A stretch of 64,000 nucleotides of DNA from Mucisphaera sp965279675 (GTDB lineage Bacteria > Planctomycetota > Phycisphaerae > Phycisphaerales > Phycisphaeraceae): positions 1,612,001 to 1,676,000 of the forward strand of contig NZ_CBDIIJ010000002.1 of assembly GCF_965279675.1 (NCBI RefSeq). The letters are read 5' to 3'. This document shows positions 8,335 to 19,371 of the stretch, piece after piece. Numbering within the stretch: the stretch's first letter is position 1; each line of letters starts with the position of its first letter. The notes under the pieces are model-generated. The model was given only the letters and a program-made list of their open reading frames with translations. It did not search any database and was not told the DNA's origin. The position numbers were made by a program, and so were the translations under genes.

Positions 8335-10839
8335 TCATCCCTGCGGACGATGGCGGGCTCTGGTGTCGCGTTTCAGGGCGGCGAGCAGGCCGAGGCCGAC
8401 GATGGCCGAGGTGGCGGGGGATGGGACGGCGGCGGCGTCGAAGCCGAAGTGCGTGGCGAGGATCGAGAGGTCGATGAGGTTGACGGCGCGGTCGCCGTTG
8501 AAATCGCCCTGCTGGTACTGGTCGGCAAAGGTTCCGAAGTGGGTGGCCAGGTTGGAGAGGTCGATGAGGTTGACCTTGCCGTCGAGGTTGCTGTCGCCCG
8601 GGCGGGAGCCGAGGCCGCGGGGGCCGATCCAGAGGTCGAGGTCGCCGGTGGTGATCTGGCCGTCGCCGGTGAGGTCGAAGGCGGGATCGTTGAGGGTGAG
8701 GGCCAGGTAGAGATCGGCCAGGTCGTCGGCGTCGAGGACGCCGTTGTCGTCGAAGTCACCTAGCAGATCGACCGCGCGGTACAGGCGGATGTTGTCGTAG
8801 CTGACCTTGCCGCCATCGGTATCTCTGAGCAGTTGCAGGGTCAGCGGCAGGCCGAAGAGTTCATCGTCGAGGGTGTGGGTGTTGACGACCAGTTGATACT
8901 CACGCAGCAGGCCGTTCGGGTCGTGCGGGGTTTCGTAGCTGGCGATGGCGGTGTCTCCGGCCAGTAGCCGTACCAGCCCGTCCACGAACACGGCCTGGTC
9001 GCTGCGCGCACCGGCGGCGAATCGGAGGGTGTAGGCCGAATTGGGTTCGAGGGTGACGTTGAGCGTCTGCTCGAAGCCGACGAGCTGGCCGGTCACGTCC
9101 TGGTTGGATGCGTCGACAAAGGAGCCGAGGTAGGCGAGCTGCGGGCCGTCCATCGCGCCGTTCTGAGCGTCTCCGTTGGTGTTGGGGAAGTCGGGTCCGA
9201 AGAGCTGGTTGTCGTCGGGGTTGGCGACGCCTGCGTTTCGGAGTTCGAGGCCGCTGAACCAGCTCCAGCCGGTGGGTGTTCGGAGGGCGGCCCGGCTCGG
9301 ATCGCCAGAGGTGTTGTCGGGCACGGCGTCGATCTCGAAGCTGGGATTCAGGACGAGCAGGGGCTGGCCGGCGTCCCGGGTGTCGAGGACGAAGCCCGAG
9401 GGCAGGGGGGCGCTGGTGCGTTCGAGGTCGCGGTGCAGCCGAACGCGCAGTGCTTCGGTTCTTCGGAGGTGCTGGGCTTCGAGATCGGTGGTCTCGCTGA
9501 GGTCCTGCGCGAGGTTGAACAGCTCGATGCCGCCATGCTCGTAACTCTGGATGAGTTTCCAGTCGTCATCGATGATCGCGCCGCCGGGTCGGCCGCCCTG
9601 ATTGGAAAAGTGGGGGTAGTGGATGACGAGCTCGCGCTCGCCGCGGTCGGGTGCCGGTCCGCCGGCCAGTGATTGGCTGAAGTCGACGCCATCGAGCGGC
9701 TGGTCGGGCAGGGGGACGCCGGCCCTGGCGAGCAGGGTGGGGAAGAGGTCGTGGCTGACAACGGCGGTGGTATCGACGCCCTGAGCGACGGTCGGCCCGG
9801 TCAGCAGCATGGGCACGCGTATGCCGCCTTCGTAGAGCGTGCCTTTGCCGTTGCGGAGTGGGGCGTTCATGTCGTCATCGGCGAAGTTGCCGAAGTCGGG
9901 GATGGCGAGCCCACCGTTGTCGGAGGTAAAGACGACGTAGGTGTTGTCGGCGACGCCCTGATCGACCAGCGCCTGCCGGATGGCTCCGAGGGAGATGTCG
10001 ACGGCTTCGGTCATGGCCGCGTAGGTCGCGAGCTCGTCTTTCTGGAAGCTGGTCAGCTCGCCGAACTGTGCGTAGGTGTTGGCGTCGAGCTTGGTGTGGT
10101 ACTTATTGAAGAGCGCAGCGGTCGGCGCTTCGAAGGGCACGTGAACGCCGTAGTGCGAGAGGTCGAGGAAGAAGGGCTGGTCTGCGGTGACGGAGCGCTC
10201 AATGAAGCCGACGGCCTCGCGCGTCAACCGATCGGTGAGGTACTCGCCGGCGAACGCAACGCCTGCATCCGGCAGCCCGGTGGCCCAGTCGAACCCGCCC
10301 TGGCTGTCGGCGAACCAGGTGTTGGGAAGTCCCTGTCCGGCCCCGCCGTAGTTCTCGTCGAAGCCGTGCTGGGTCGGCCTCGAGCCGAGATGCCATTTGC
10401 CGGCGTAGCCCGTGGCGTAGCCGGCCGAACGTAGCGCCTCGGCGATGGTCGTCGGCGAGCTGGGCAGCGATGATCGGTACGAGAAACCGGGTGTCTGCGG
10501 GCCGCCGATGAACTGCGTGACCCGGTGCGTGCCGGTCGACTGCCCGAGCATCAGGCTGGCCCGGGTGGGCGAGCAGACCGGCGAGGAGGCGTAGGCCTGG
10601 GTGTAGGTACGGCCGTCCGCGGCCATGTCTCGGAGGTGGGGTGTTTCGAAGAAGGCGTCGGTGTCGCCCCGGATCCCCGCGAACTGGTTGGCGTAGTCGA
10701 GGTCGTTGTCGATCCAGCCGAGGTCGTCGACGAAGAAGACCACCAGGTTGGGAGGTGGAGTCGGATCAGCTGTGACCGAGCCGGCGGCGAGGCCGGCGGC
10801 AGCTGAGGCAGCCAGGAACGTCGAACGCAGGTGAGGCAT
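8335..10839 (-). CDS. Exported sulfatase with lectin-like domain, dockerin doublet and sorting tail
   Basis: An 834-residue multidomain protein. I start it at ATG 10839 ('MPHLRSTFLAASAAAG'), which opens a signal peptide with GGAG ten bases upstream; the frame extends to 10947, but those 36 residues are Pro/Ser-rich. Residues 30-500 are the sulfatase, with 'FFVDDLG' metal ligands and CSPTR at 89-93. A carbohydrate-binding-like beta domain follows ('VLNPSFEIDAVPDN', about 540-720). After it come EF-hand-like dockerin repeats ('GDFDDNGVLDADDLADLY', 'GDSNLDGKVNLIDLSNLATHFG' without its last residues, 'GDFNGDRAVNLIDLS') and a divergent PEP-CTERM tail 'VPSPATSAIVGLGLLAALKR'. The probable role is desulfation of an external sulfated glycan. 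Confidence 0.9.
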   Translation of the reverse strand: MPHLRSTFLAASAAAGLAAGSVTADPTPPPNLVVFFVDDLGWIDNDLDYANQFAGIRGDTDAFFETPHLRDMAADGRTYTQAYASSPVCSPTRASLMLGQSTGTHRVTQFIGGPQTPGFSYRSSLPSSPTTIAEALRSAGYATGYAGKWHLGSRPTQHGFDENYGGAGQGLPNTWFADSQGGFDWATGLPDAGVAFAGEYLTDRLTREAVGFIERSVTADQPFFLDLSHYGVHVPFEAPTAALFNKYHTKLDANTYAQFGELTSFQKDELATYAAMTEAVDISLGAIRQALVDQGVADNTYVVFTSDNGGLAIPDFGNFADDDMNAPLRNGKGTLYEGGIRVPMLLTGPTVAQGVDTTAVVSHDLFPTLLARAGVPLPDQPLDGVDFSQSLAGGPAPDRGERELVIHYPHFSNQGGRPGGAIIDDDWKLIQSYEHGGIELFNLAQDLSETTDLEAQHLRRTEALRVRLHRDLERTSAPLPSGFVLDTRDAGQPLLVLNPSFEIDAVPDNTSGDPSRAALRTPTGWSWFSGLELRNAGVANPDDNQLFGPDFPNTNGDAQNGAMDGPQLAYLGSFVDASNQDVTGQLVGFEQTLNVTLEPNSAYTLRFAAGARSDQAVFVDGLVRLLAGDTAIASYETPHDPNGLLREYQLVVNTHTLDDELFGLPLTLQLLRDTDGGKVSYDNIRLYRAVDLLGDFDDNGVLDADDLADLYLALTLNDPAFDLTGDGQITTGDLDLWIGPRGLGSRPGDSNLDGKVNLIDLSNLATHFGTFADQYQQGDFNGDRAVNLIDLSILATHFGFDAAAVPSPATSAIVGLGLLAALKRDTRARHRPQG

Positions 10840-11019
10840 GAACAACAGACTCCGCGACGGTGCCGCATCGGGGTTCGGAGGTGGGACAGCGGGGCCCTGT
10901 GTGACCGAAGTACCCTCTCCTTTGAACGTACCACCGGATGGGCGCAAAACCAGCCCAATACGGGGGATAGCGTTATCCCGGTTCTGGCGGAGTTGGGCTA
11001 GATGTGATTCAGAGACAAG

Positions 11020-11107
11020 CGGTGGGGGTGGGATTCGAACCCACGGAACGGGAAACCCGTTCGCCGGTTTTCAAAACCGGTCCATTCGACCACTCTGGCA
11101 CCCCACC
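11020..11107 (-). tRNA. tRNA-Ser (UGA anticodon)
   Basis: An 88-base tRNA on the minus strand. The acceptor stem is 11101-11107 with 11021-11027. The T-arm TTCGAAT loop is closed by GTGGG/CCCAC. A long variable arm, typical of Ser tRNAs, lies between the anticodon stem and the T-arm. The anticodon stem ccggt/accgg closes a TTTGAAA loop, with anticodon TGA at 11071-11073. CCA is not encoded. It sits between the exported sulfatase and the 23S promoter and is transcribed away from the rRNA. Confidence 0.93.
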
Positions 11108-11297
11108 GGGGGTTGACGGGCCCGCTTGGCCGCCGGGGAGGCGGGTTCGCCGGAGGCTGGGGGCTCGTCTGGGTCGGGTGTAGTTTACTCATCCGGCCCT
11201 GGTTCGCGGGGTGGTGGCCGGGGATTCCGGGCGTCTCGCGCCAGCTCTCCACGGGCTTTCCACCCGTTGGGGAAAAAGATGGGCTCGGACGGGCCGG

Positions 11298-11328
11298 TTG
11301 ACTTGACAGCCAAGCTGTAGCGGATAAT
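11298..11328 (+). promoter_or_regulatory. Candidate promoter of the 23S-5S rRNA unit
   Basis: Two overlapping -35 candidates, TTGACT (11298-11303) and TTGACA (11303-11308), precede GATAAT (11323-11328). Neither spacing is ideal (19 and 14 bases), so the exact pair is uncertain. The position, about 300 bases before the mature 23S end with no 16S gene between, makes this the likely driver of an independent 23S-5S operon. Confidence 0.55.
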
Positions 11329-11356
11329 GTACGCGGCTCGCCAAAAGGGGCGGCCA

Positions 11357-11423
11357 GCCGGTTTCGACCGGCCGCACCAAGCCTTAAAGCGGGCAGCCCG
11401 GACGCCGGGTGAGCTCTTTGACA
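11357..11423 (+). promoter_or_regulatory. rRNA leader hairpin and boxA-like antitermination site
   Basis: GCCGGT-TTCG-ACCGGC (11357-11372) is a perfect hairpin with a TTCG loop. It is followed by AGCTCTTTGACA (11412-11423), which closely resembles the boxA element TGCTCTTTAACA of rRNA leaders, where NusB/S10 bind to prevent premature termination. Further on, CCCCGAC...GTCGGGG (about 11499-11536) gives another leader stem. The hairpin-boxA order is the usual one. Confidence 0.6.
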
Positions 11424-11612
11424 AGTGGATTTGCTGGGTATTGCAATTGTTTGTGATACCGAGTTGCGATGCGTTCTGAGGATTGAAGAATGCTTGTCCC
11501 CGACGTTGTGCGGTTACAGTTTGGCCGTGTCGGGGATCACTGTGTGTCAATCGTGCACAGCGGATCTCGTCGATCTAAATGAGAGTGAAGGCCTCCCCGG
11601 CCGTAAGCTCGA

Positions 11613-11625
11613 CTGGCGATCGGAG

Positions 11626-11633
<8 letters not shown>
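11613..11633 (+). other. 5' strand of the 23S processing stem
   Basis: The 21 bases here pair with 14378-14398 over their whole length; three positions require G-U pairing. Such a long stem enclosing the 23S gene is the expected RNase III substrate for releasing pre-23S rRNA. Confidence 0.7.
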
Positions 11634-14386
<2,753 letters not shown>

Positions 14387-14605
14387 TCCGATCACCAGCC
14401 GAGCAACACGCTCGACTCTGATCGGAATTCCGAAGCATTTTTCACACTCACAACGCACCCAACTGGGTACAAATCGCTGGTCATCCAGACTCGATCCCAA
14501 CCCCGAGTCGATCAGCACCTCAAGCAAACACAAGCACCGGACCCCGTGTTCGGCACACAGCAAATCCACCCACCGTGGCGGCAGGTTAAGTCCTGTCGCC
14601 ACGCT

Positions 14606-14714
<109 letters not shown>

Positions 14715-14718
14715 TTAA

Positions 14719-14755
14719 GGACCCTGTTAGCCTAAAGCTGACAGGGTCCTTTTTT
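14719..14755 (+). terminator. Terminator of the 23S-5S unit
   Basis: GGACCCTGT and ACAGGGTCC form a perfect 9-base stem, extended by TTAGC/GCTGA-type pairs around CTAAA, followed by a run of seven T. The T-run abuts the ATG of the next gene (14756). Confidence 0.92.
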
Positions 14756-15592
14756 ATGCGCACCGCTAAGACGAACTCACTTCAACCCGTCATCGGCATC
14801 GATCTCTCCGCCGCCCGCGACGCCGGCCGCAAGACCTGGATCACACAGGCCACCTGGGACAGCTCATCCTCTGAGTTAAGCGTTCGCGAGGTGTCTGCCG
14901 CCTCCGACCTGCTGAAGGTCCCGGCCGATCCCGACCGCCTCTTCCCGGCGATCGTTGATTTCTTGCGCGAGCAGTCATCCTCGCTGGTCGCGATCGACGC
15001 CCCGCTCTCGTTGCCGTTTGCTGCCATGCCCGATGGCTGGCACTCAGCCATGATCGAGGCTCCGGTCAAGTACCCGACCCCGGAGGACCTCCGCTCCCAG
15101 CTCCGCGAAACCAAGCGCGAGACCGACCGCGAATCGAAAACACCCATGGCCCCGGGCAACCTCCGGCTCTACCGACAGACTCACGCCGCCGTCACCCGCC
15201 TGGTCCACCCGCTCATCACCCAACAGGCCGTCAGGGTGTTCCCGCTCGAAAAAGCCAGCTCCGCTCTTCCCACCCTCGTCGAAGGCTGTCCCGCCTCACT
15301 GCTCAAGGCCTACAAAGACACCCTCCCGCTCAAGCCCTACAAGGGCAACAGGCCCGAGCACCGCGAACAACGTCAGGCCATCCTCGCCTGGCTCAACCAG
15401 CAGGTCCTAATCGACATCCACAAGCCGTTGGCACAGCGTGTCCTCGACAACTCGGGCGGGGACGCCCTCGACAGCCTCCTCTGCGCCAGCATCGCCGCCG
15501 GAACGCTGTTGATGCTGACCCAGCCGGTCGCTCCCATCCACCGCCAGGAAGGCCGGGTTTTCTACCGGCTGCCCGAGGCCCCCACCGGCTGA
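14756..15592 (+). CDS. DUF429-like protein (predicted RNase H-fold nuclease)
   Basis: A 278-residue protein opening 'VIGIDLSAARDAGRKTWI', the first strand and acidic residue of the DUF429/RNase H-like fold. 'LVAIDAPLSLPFA' gives the second acidic motif, and 'VRVFPLEKASSAL' and 'NSGGDALDSLLCASIAAG' (C-terminal Asp pair) are also family-like. The biochemical role of the family is not established. The start codon lies immediately after the T-run of the rRNA terminator, with no room for a ribosome-binding site after the stem. A later in-frame start would lose the first acidic strand, so leaderless or read-through expression seems required. The 3' end overlaps the convergent protease gene by 31 bases. 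Confidence 0.75.
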   Translation: MRTAKTNSLQPVIGIDLSAARDAGRKTWITQATWDSSSSELSVREVSAASDLLKVPADPDRLFPAIVDFLREQSSSLVAIDAPLSLPFAAMPDGWHSAMIEAPVKYPTPEDLRSQLRETKRETDRESKTPMAPGNLRLYRQTHAAVTRLVHPLITQQAVRVFPLEKASSALPTLVEGCPASLLKAYKDTLPLKPYKGNRPEHREQRQAILAWLNQQVLIDIHKPLAQRVLDNSGGDALDSLLCASIAAGTLLMLTQPVAPIHRQEGRVFYRLPEAPTG

Positions 15593-16593
15593 GTCCGGCC
15601 ACGATCACCGGTCGATTGCACCATCTCCCGATCGAGCTCGGCCCACATCCGCCCGGCTTGGTTGTCGAAGGTCAGCCGGAATCGCTTGAGAAACGCATTC
15701 CCGATCCGCCCGACCGGTACCGGCGCACTCCGAAACGACTCGGGCGGCGCCGCGAAGGTCGCCTGCACGTCCACAAACCGCTTGCCGAACACCGCCAATG
15801 ACGTCACCCAGGCCTTCCGGCCGATGACGACCCCGCCGACGCCGCGGTTCATCGACGGCGCCGTGACCGAGGTTGACAGGATGTCCGGCCATCGGCTCGC
15901 CAGTTCGATCGGCAGCGACAGCATCTCATCGGCCCCGGTGTCGAGCACCAGCCAGATCCGCCGGCCATCACCCAATTCGGCCTCGACCGTCGGCAGGTGC
16001 CTGAAACGGATCAGCCGGATCGGCTGCAGCCCTTCGGGCACCGAGAACGACTCCCTCCGATGGAAGACCAGCTCCCGTGCCGGCCCATCGATGGTGAAAG
16101 GCACCTCGGCCAGCGTCGTGTAACCCAGAATCCCATCGAGCCGGCTCCGCCGATGCCGATGCAGGCTCCTCATGTTCAGCCCCGCCACCCGCCGCTTCGA
16201 CAGCGTCATCTCCCCGACCGCCAGCGAATCCATGTCGTAGTACGCAAACCGCTCGCGTCCCGCGATGCCGATCGCCGTGCCCCCGCCATTGGCTTCGAGT
16301 TCGAGCCGACGCACCACGCCGAGGTCGGCCGCCATCAAGGCCGCGCCCGTATCCACGAGGAACGTCCCGACATCGACCCCGTTGATCTCCACCGGTGCCC
16401 GGAAGTAACGTCGGTCGCGCAGCAGCGGCACCGTCACCTCCTCCGGCATCTCCGCGTTCGCCGCGAGCACATGTGGATCGCGATCCACGCCGCCAACAGG
16501 CCGGCATCCGGCCATGAGGGCCAGACAGCCGACGATCACGACTACCCGGAGACACCAGGCGGATCGGAGCAGAGATACGCTAGAAAAAACCAC
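15562..16593 (-). CDS. Retropepsin-like aspartic protease, lipoprotein
   Basis: A 343-residue protein starting at GTG 16593. The N-terminus has a lipoprotein signal (VVVIVGCLALMAGC, lipobox LMAGC). Two Asp-Thr-Gly motifs are present: 'TFLVDTGAALMA' near residue 80 and 'IWLVLDTGADEMLSLP' near residue 217. Each starts a similar half-domain ('DGILGYTTL' in the first, 'RIGNAFLKRF' in the second). This is the layout of duplicated, pepsin-like or clan AA bacterial proteases in which both lobes lie on one chain. It probably acts in the periplasm as a membrane-anchored endopeptidase; substrates are unknown. It overlaps the convergent DUF429 gene by 31 bases. Confidence 0.82.
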   Translation of the reverse strand: MVFSSVSLLRSAWCLRVVVIVGCLALMAGCRPVGGVDRDPHVLAANAEMPEEVTVPLLRDRRYFRAPVEINGVDVGTFLVDTGAALMAADLGVVRRLELEANGGGTAIGIAGRERFAYYDMDSLAVGEMTLSKRRVAGLNMRSLHRHRRSRLDGILGYTTLAEVPFTIDGPARELVFHRRESFSVPEGLQPIRLIRFRHLPTVEAELGDGRRIWLVLDTGADEMLSLPIELASRWPDILSTSVTAPSMNRGVGGVVIGRKAWVTSLAVFGKRFVDVQATFAAPPESFRSAPVPVGRIGNAFLKRFRLTFDNQAGRMWAELDREMVQSTGDRGRTQPVGASGSR

Positions 16594-16718
16594 GTCCCGA
16601 TGGTACGCCAGCCGTGTCCTGACTGTTCAGACAGGCCGTCGTCTGATCGCCTGAAGCAACATGGAGAATGGTTACCGCGGGGGGTGGAGGGAAGCGAGGA
16701 GCGGGGAAAAGGGGGGGG

Positions 16719-18344
16719 TCAGGCGAGTTTGCGTCGTAGCCAGTCGGCCGCCGCATCGAACAGGCAGACGCTGATCGCCAGGGCGACGATGATCACCAGC
16801 ACGACGTGCCAGTTGCCCCACTCGACCGCGAGCCGGAGGTCGTAACCCACCCCGCCGGCGCCGACGACGCCGAGCACGCTCGCAGCCCGAAAGTTGTATT
16901 CGAGCATGAACACACAGCTCGACGCGATCGCCAATCGGCTCGCCGGCCAGGTCGACGACCAGAAGGCCTCCCAGCCCGACATCCCCAGCGACCGCAGCGC
17001 CGTCGAGACCCGGTCGTCCGCCGACTCGAAGGCCTCGTAAAAGAATTTGGTCAGGTACCCGGTCGAGTAGGCCGCCACGGCGATGATGCCCGGCAGCGCT
17101 CCGAGCCCGAAGGCCGCCACGCAGAGCAGCGCCCAGAGGATCGACGGCACCGACCGGATCACGTTCAGCATCAGCCGCACCGGCGTCCGGATCCAGCCCG
17201 TCGTGACGCCCCGCGCCGCCAGGCTCGCCAGGGGCAGCGACCAGGTCACCGCCGCCACCGTCCCGAGGATCGCCATCGCCAGGGTCTCCAGCAGCGCCTG
17301 CCCGAGCCGGCCCCAGGAGATCGCCGCCAGTTCACCGGCCGTCGGCACGGCCCGCTCGATGAACGCCAGCAGATTCGTGACCGATCGCCCCGCATCCACC
17401 TGCTGCAGGTCGGTCATCCAGCCGGCCCAGCCGAGCACCAGCAGCCCGCCACCCGCGATCGCCGTCCACATTGCCACCCGCCGCCAGGCCGCCGGCTCCT
17501 CCATCGCCGAGGCGACGGCCAGGCCCCGGCCCATGCCTTCCGGGCAGGTCCCGCAGTCCTGCCGATCCTCCGCCGAGCGCATCACCGGCAGTCGCGTCGG
17601 GTCATCCTCCACGCAGGCCTCGGCCTCGATCGCATCCCCCGAACACAACTCGCCCCGACGCAGCGCGACGACCCGGTCCGCGTACGCCGTTGCCAGCTCG
17701 CGGTCGTGCTGCACGCTCACCAGCGCGATCTGTTCCTCCCGGCAGACCTCGCGGAGCAGCTGCATGACCGCCTCGGCCGACCCGCTGTCGAGGGCCGACA
17801 CCGGCTCATCGGCGAGCACGATCTTCGGCTCGGCCATCAGTGCCCGCGCGATCGCAACCCGCTGCTGCTCCCCGCCAGAAAGCCGATCGACACGCACCCC
17901 GGCCCGCTGTTCGAGCCCGACGCGCCTGAGCCAGAGCGTCGCCCGCCCGACCAGCGAACGCCGCTGCCAGACACGCGCCCAGCCGCCACATGTCGCCGCC
18001 GCGCCGTGCAGCACGTTCGCCAGAGCCGTTGCCCGCTCAACCAGCCGGTAATCCTGATAGACCCTCGCGACCCGACCCTCCCGCTGCACCCGTCCGGCGT
18101 CGGTCGCCACGTCCCCGCCCAGGCAGCCAAGCAGTGTCGACTTCCCGCTCCCCGATGGCCCGACCACGGCGACGTGCTCTCCGGCGTGCACCGCCAGATC
18201 GACATCCGCCAACGCAATCACGCCCCCCTCGAACACCCGCCGAACCCCGCTGCAGCGCAGCACCACCCCGCCCACCGAAGCCGGCTGGCGCTCCCGGTCC
18301 ACCCGGTTGCGAACCATGATGGGAGCAGTGACCGACGCCGTCAT
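16719..18344 (-). CDS. Phosphonate-type ABC transporter: ATPase fused to permease (PhnC-PhnE)
   Basis: A single 541-residue chain with two normally separate subunits. Residues 25-245 are an ABC ATPase: Walker A 'VGPSGSGKST', a Q-loop ('ARVYQDYRLV'), signature 'LSGGEQQRVAIARAL', Walker B 'KIVLADEP' and the H-loop ('VSVQHDREL'). After a roughly 45-residue linker holding a Cys-x-x-Cys pair (DCGTCPEG), residues 285-541 are a PhnE-like permease with about six membrane helices and the coupling motif 'EAFESADDRVSTALRSLGMS'. It starts within the end of the binding-protein gene (ATGA overlap, 18341-18344). The probable substrate is a phosphonate, phosphite or a related oxyanion. Confidence 0.85.
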   Translation of the reverse strand: MTASVTAPIMVRNRVDRERQPASVGGVVLRCSGVRRVFEGGVIALADVDLAVHAGEHVAVVGPSGSGKSTLLGCLGGDVATDAGRVQREGRVARVYQDYRLVERATALANVLHGAAATCGGWARVWQRRSLVGRATLWLRRVGLEQRAGVRVDRLSGGEQQRVAIARALMAEPKIVLADEPVSALDSGSAEAVMQLLREVCREEQIALVSVQHDRELATAYADRVVALRRGELCSGDAIEAEACVEDDPTRLPVMRSAEDRQDCGTCPEGMGRGLAVASAMEEPAAWRRVAMWTAIAGGGLLVLGWAGWMTDLQQVDAGRSVTNLLAFIERAVPTAGELAAISWGRLGQALLETLAMAILGTVAAVTWSLPLASLAARGVTTGWIRTPVRLMLNVIRSVPSILWALLCVAAFGLGALPGIIAVAAYSTGYLTKFFYEAFESADDRVSTALRSLGMSGWEAFWSSTWPASRLAIASSCVFMLEYNFRAASVLGVVGAGGVGYDLRLAVEWGNWHVVLVIIVALAISVCLFDAAADWLRRKLA

Positions 18345-19315
18345 CGATTCAGGTCCGTCAGCGGCAACCCGGTCGCCTCGACGGCCGCCACCGCCGCCGA
18401 CACGTGCGCATCCTCATCCGTCTCGACCATCCGCGCCGTGCCGTAGACATCACTCAGCAACTCAGGCGACTCGGCCCCCAGCTTCAGCAGCGCCTGCTTG
18501 ATCCGCTCGGCCCATTCCTCCGACAAGCCCGAGCGCACACACACGACGTGCGTCGGCACGCCAGGCGTCCGGGCCAGCACCCGCAGCTGCGTTCGCTCGG
18601 CCTCGGTCAGATACACATCCGCCCGCGGCCCCTCCACCGTGTAGAAACTCACCGCCGCCACATCGGCCCGGCCATCCAGCACCTCGCGCAGAGCCTGTGC
18701 GTACCCGCCGCCATACGACACCTGCCCGAACACCTCCGATGGCTCCTGACCCGCGGCCAGAATCTCTTCCTGCACCAGACGCAGCCGGGGGAACACGTAC
18801 CCGCTGGTGCTCGTCGGGCTCGTGAAACAGAAGCGCACCTCACCGGCCTGCGCCTTGAGGTCATCCAGATCCTGCAGATCGCTATCGACCGGCACAACCA
18901 TCAACGAGTCGTACTCGGTCCGGGTCACGCCCTGCAGGTCGGTCCGCTCCTCGGCCAGCAGCAGCCGGGCCCCGCCATCCCGCCGAGCGAGCAGAAAAGG
19001 CAGGCTGCTGACATACGCCACATCCGCGGTCTGACTCACCAATGCCTGCACCGAGGCCGAGTAGTCACCCGGCACCACAACCCGCACCGGCACGCCCAAC
19101 TCGGCTTCCAGCGCCGTCCCGACCTGCGCCGCGGCCTCCCGCAGCGCATCCGGCTCTTTCTGCTTCTGGAAGATGAACGTCAGCTCGCCGATGGCCTCGG
19201 TCTCAGCGGATATCTCCCCCACCTCGCGCTCACCGCAGCCAAAGCCCGAAACAGCCCCGATCAGCAGGCCGCAAACCGCCGCCGATCGCCAAAAGTTATT
19301 GAGACGCAGTTTCAT
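18341..19315 (-). CDS. PhnD-like phosphonate/phosphite-binding lipoprotein
   Basis: Solute-binding component of the ABC importer encoded next to it. I start at ATG 19315 ('MKLRLNNFWRSA') rather than the upstream frame start at 19333; this gives 324 residues with a lipoprotein signal ending 'GAVSGFGC'. The mature part has the PhnD/PtxB-type fold: 'LTFIFQKQKEPDAL', 'ADVAYVSSLPFLLA', 'FTSPTSTSGYVFPRL' (the Ser/Thr-rich anion-binding loop), 'YGGGYAQALREVLDGRADVAAVS'-like segment and 'THVVCVRSGLSEEWAERIKQ'. The stop codon overlaps the start of the fused ATPase-permease, so binding protein, ATPase and permease come from one transcript in two polypeptides. Confidence 0.86.
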   Translation of the reverse strand: MKLRLNNFWRSAAVCGLLIGAVSGFGCGEREVGEISAETEAIGELTFIFQKQKEPDALREAAAQVGTALEAELGVPVRVVVPGDYSASVQALVSQTADVAYVSSLPFLLARRDGGARLLLAEERTDLQGVTRTEYDSLMVVPVDSDLQDLDDLKAQAGEVRFCFTSPTSTSGYVFPRLRLVQEEILAAGQEPSEVFGQVSYGGGYAQALREVLDGRADVAAVSFYTVEGPRADVYLTEAERTQLRVLARTPGVPTHVVCVRSGLSEEWAERIKQALLKLGAESPELLSDVYGTARMVETDEDAHVSAAVAAVEATGLPLTDLNR

Positions 19316-19371
19316 TAACAGAATATAGCACACCCAGAGCCCCCATTGCCACCCGCCCCCTCATTCTTCGA

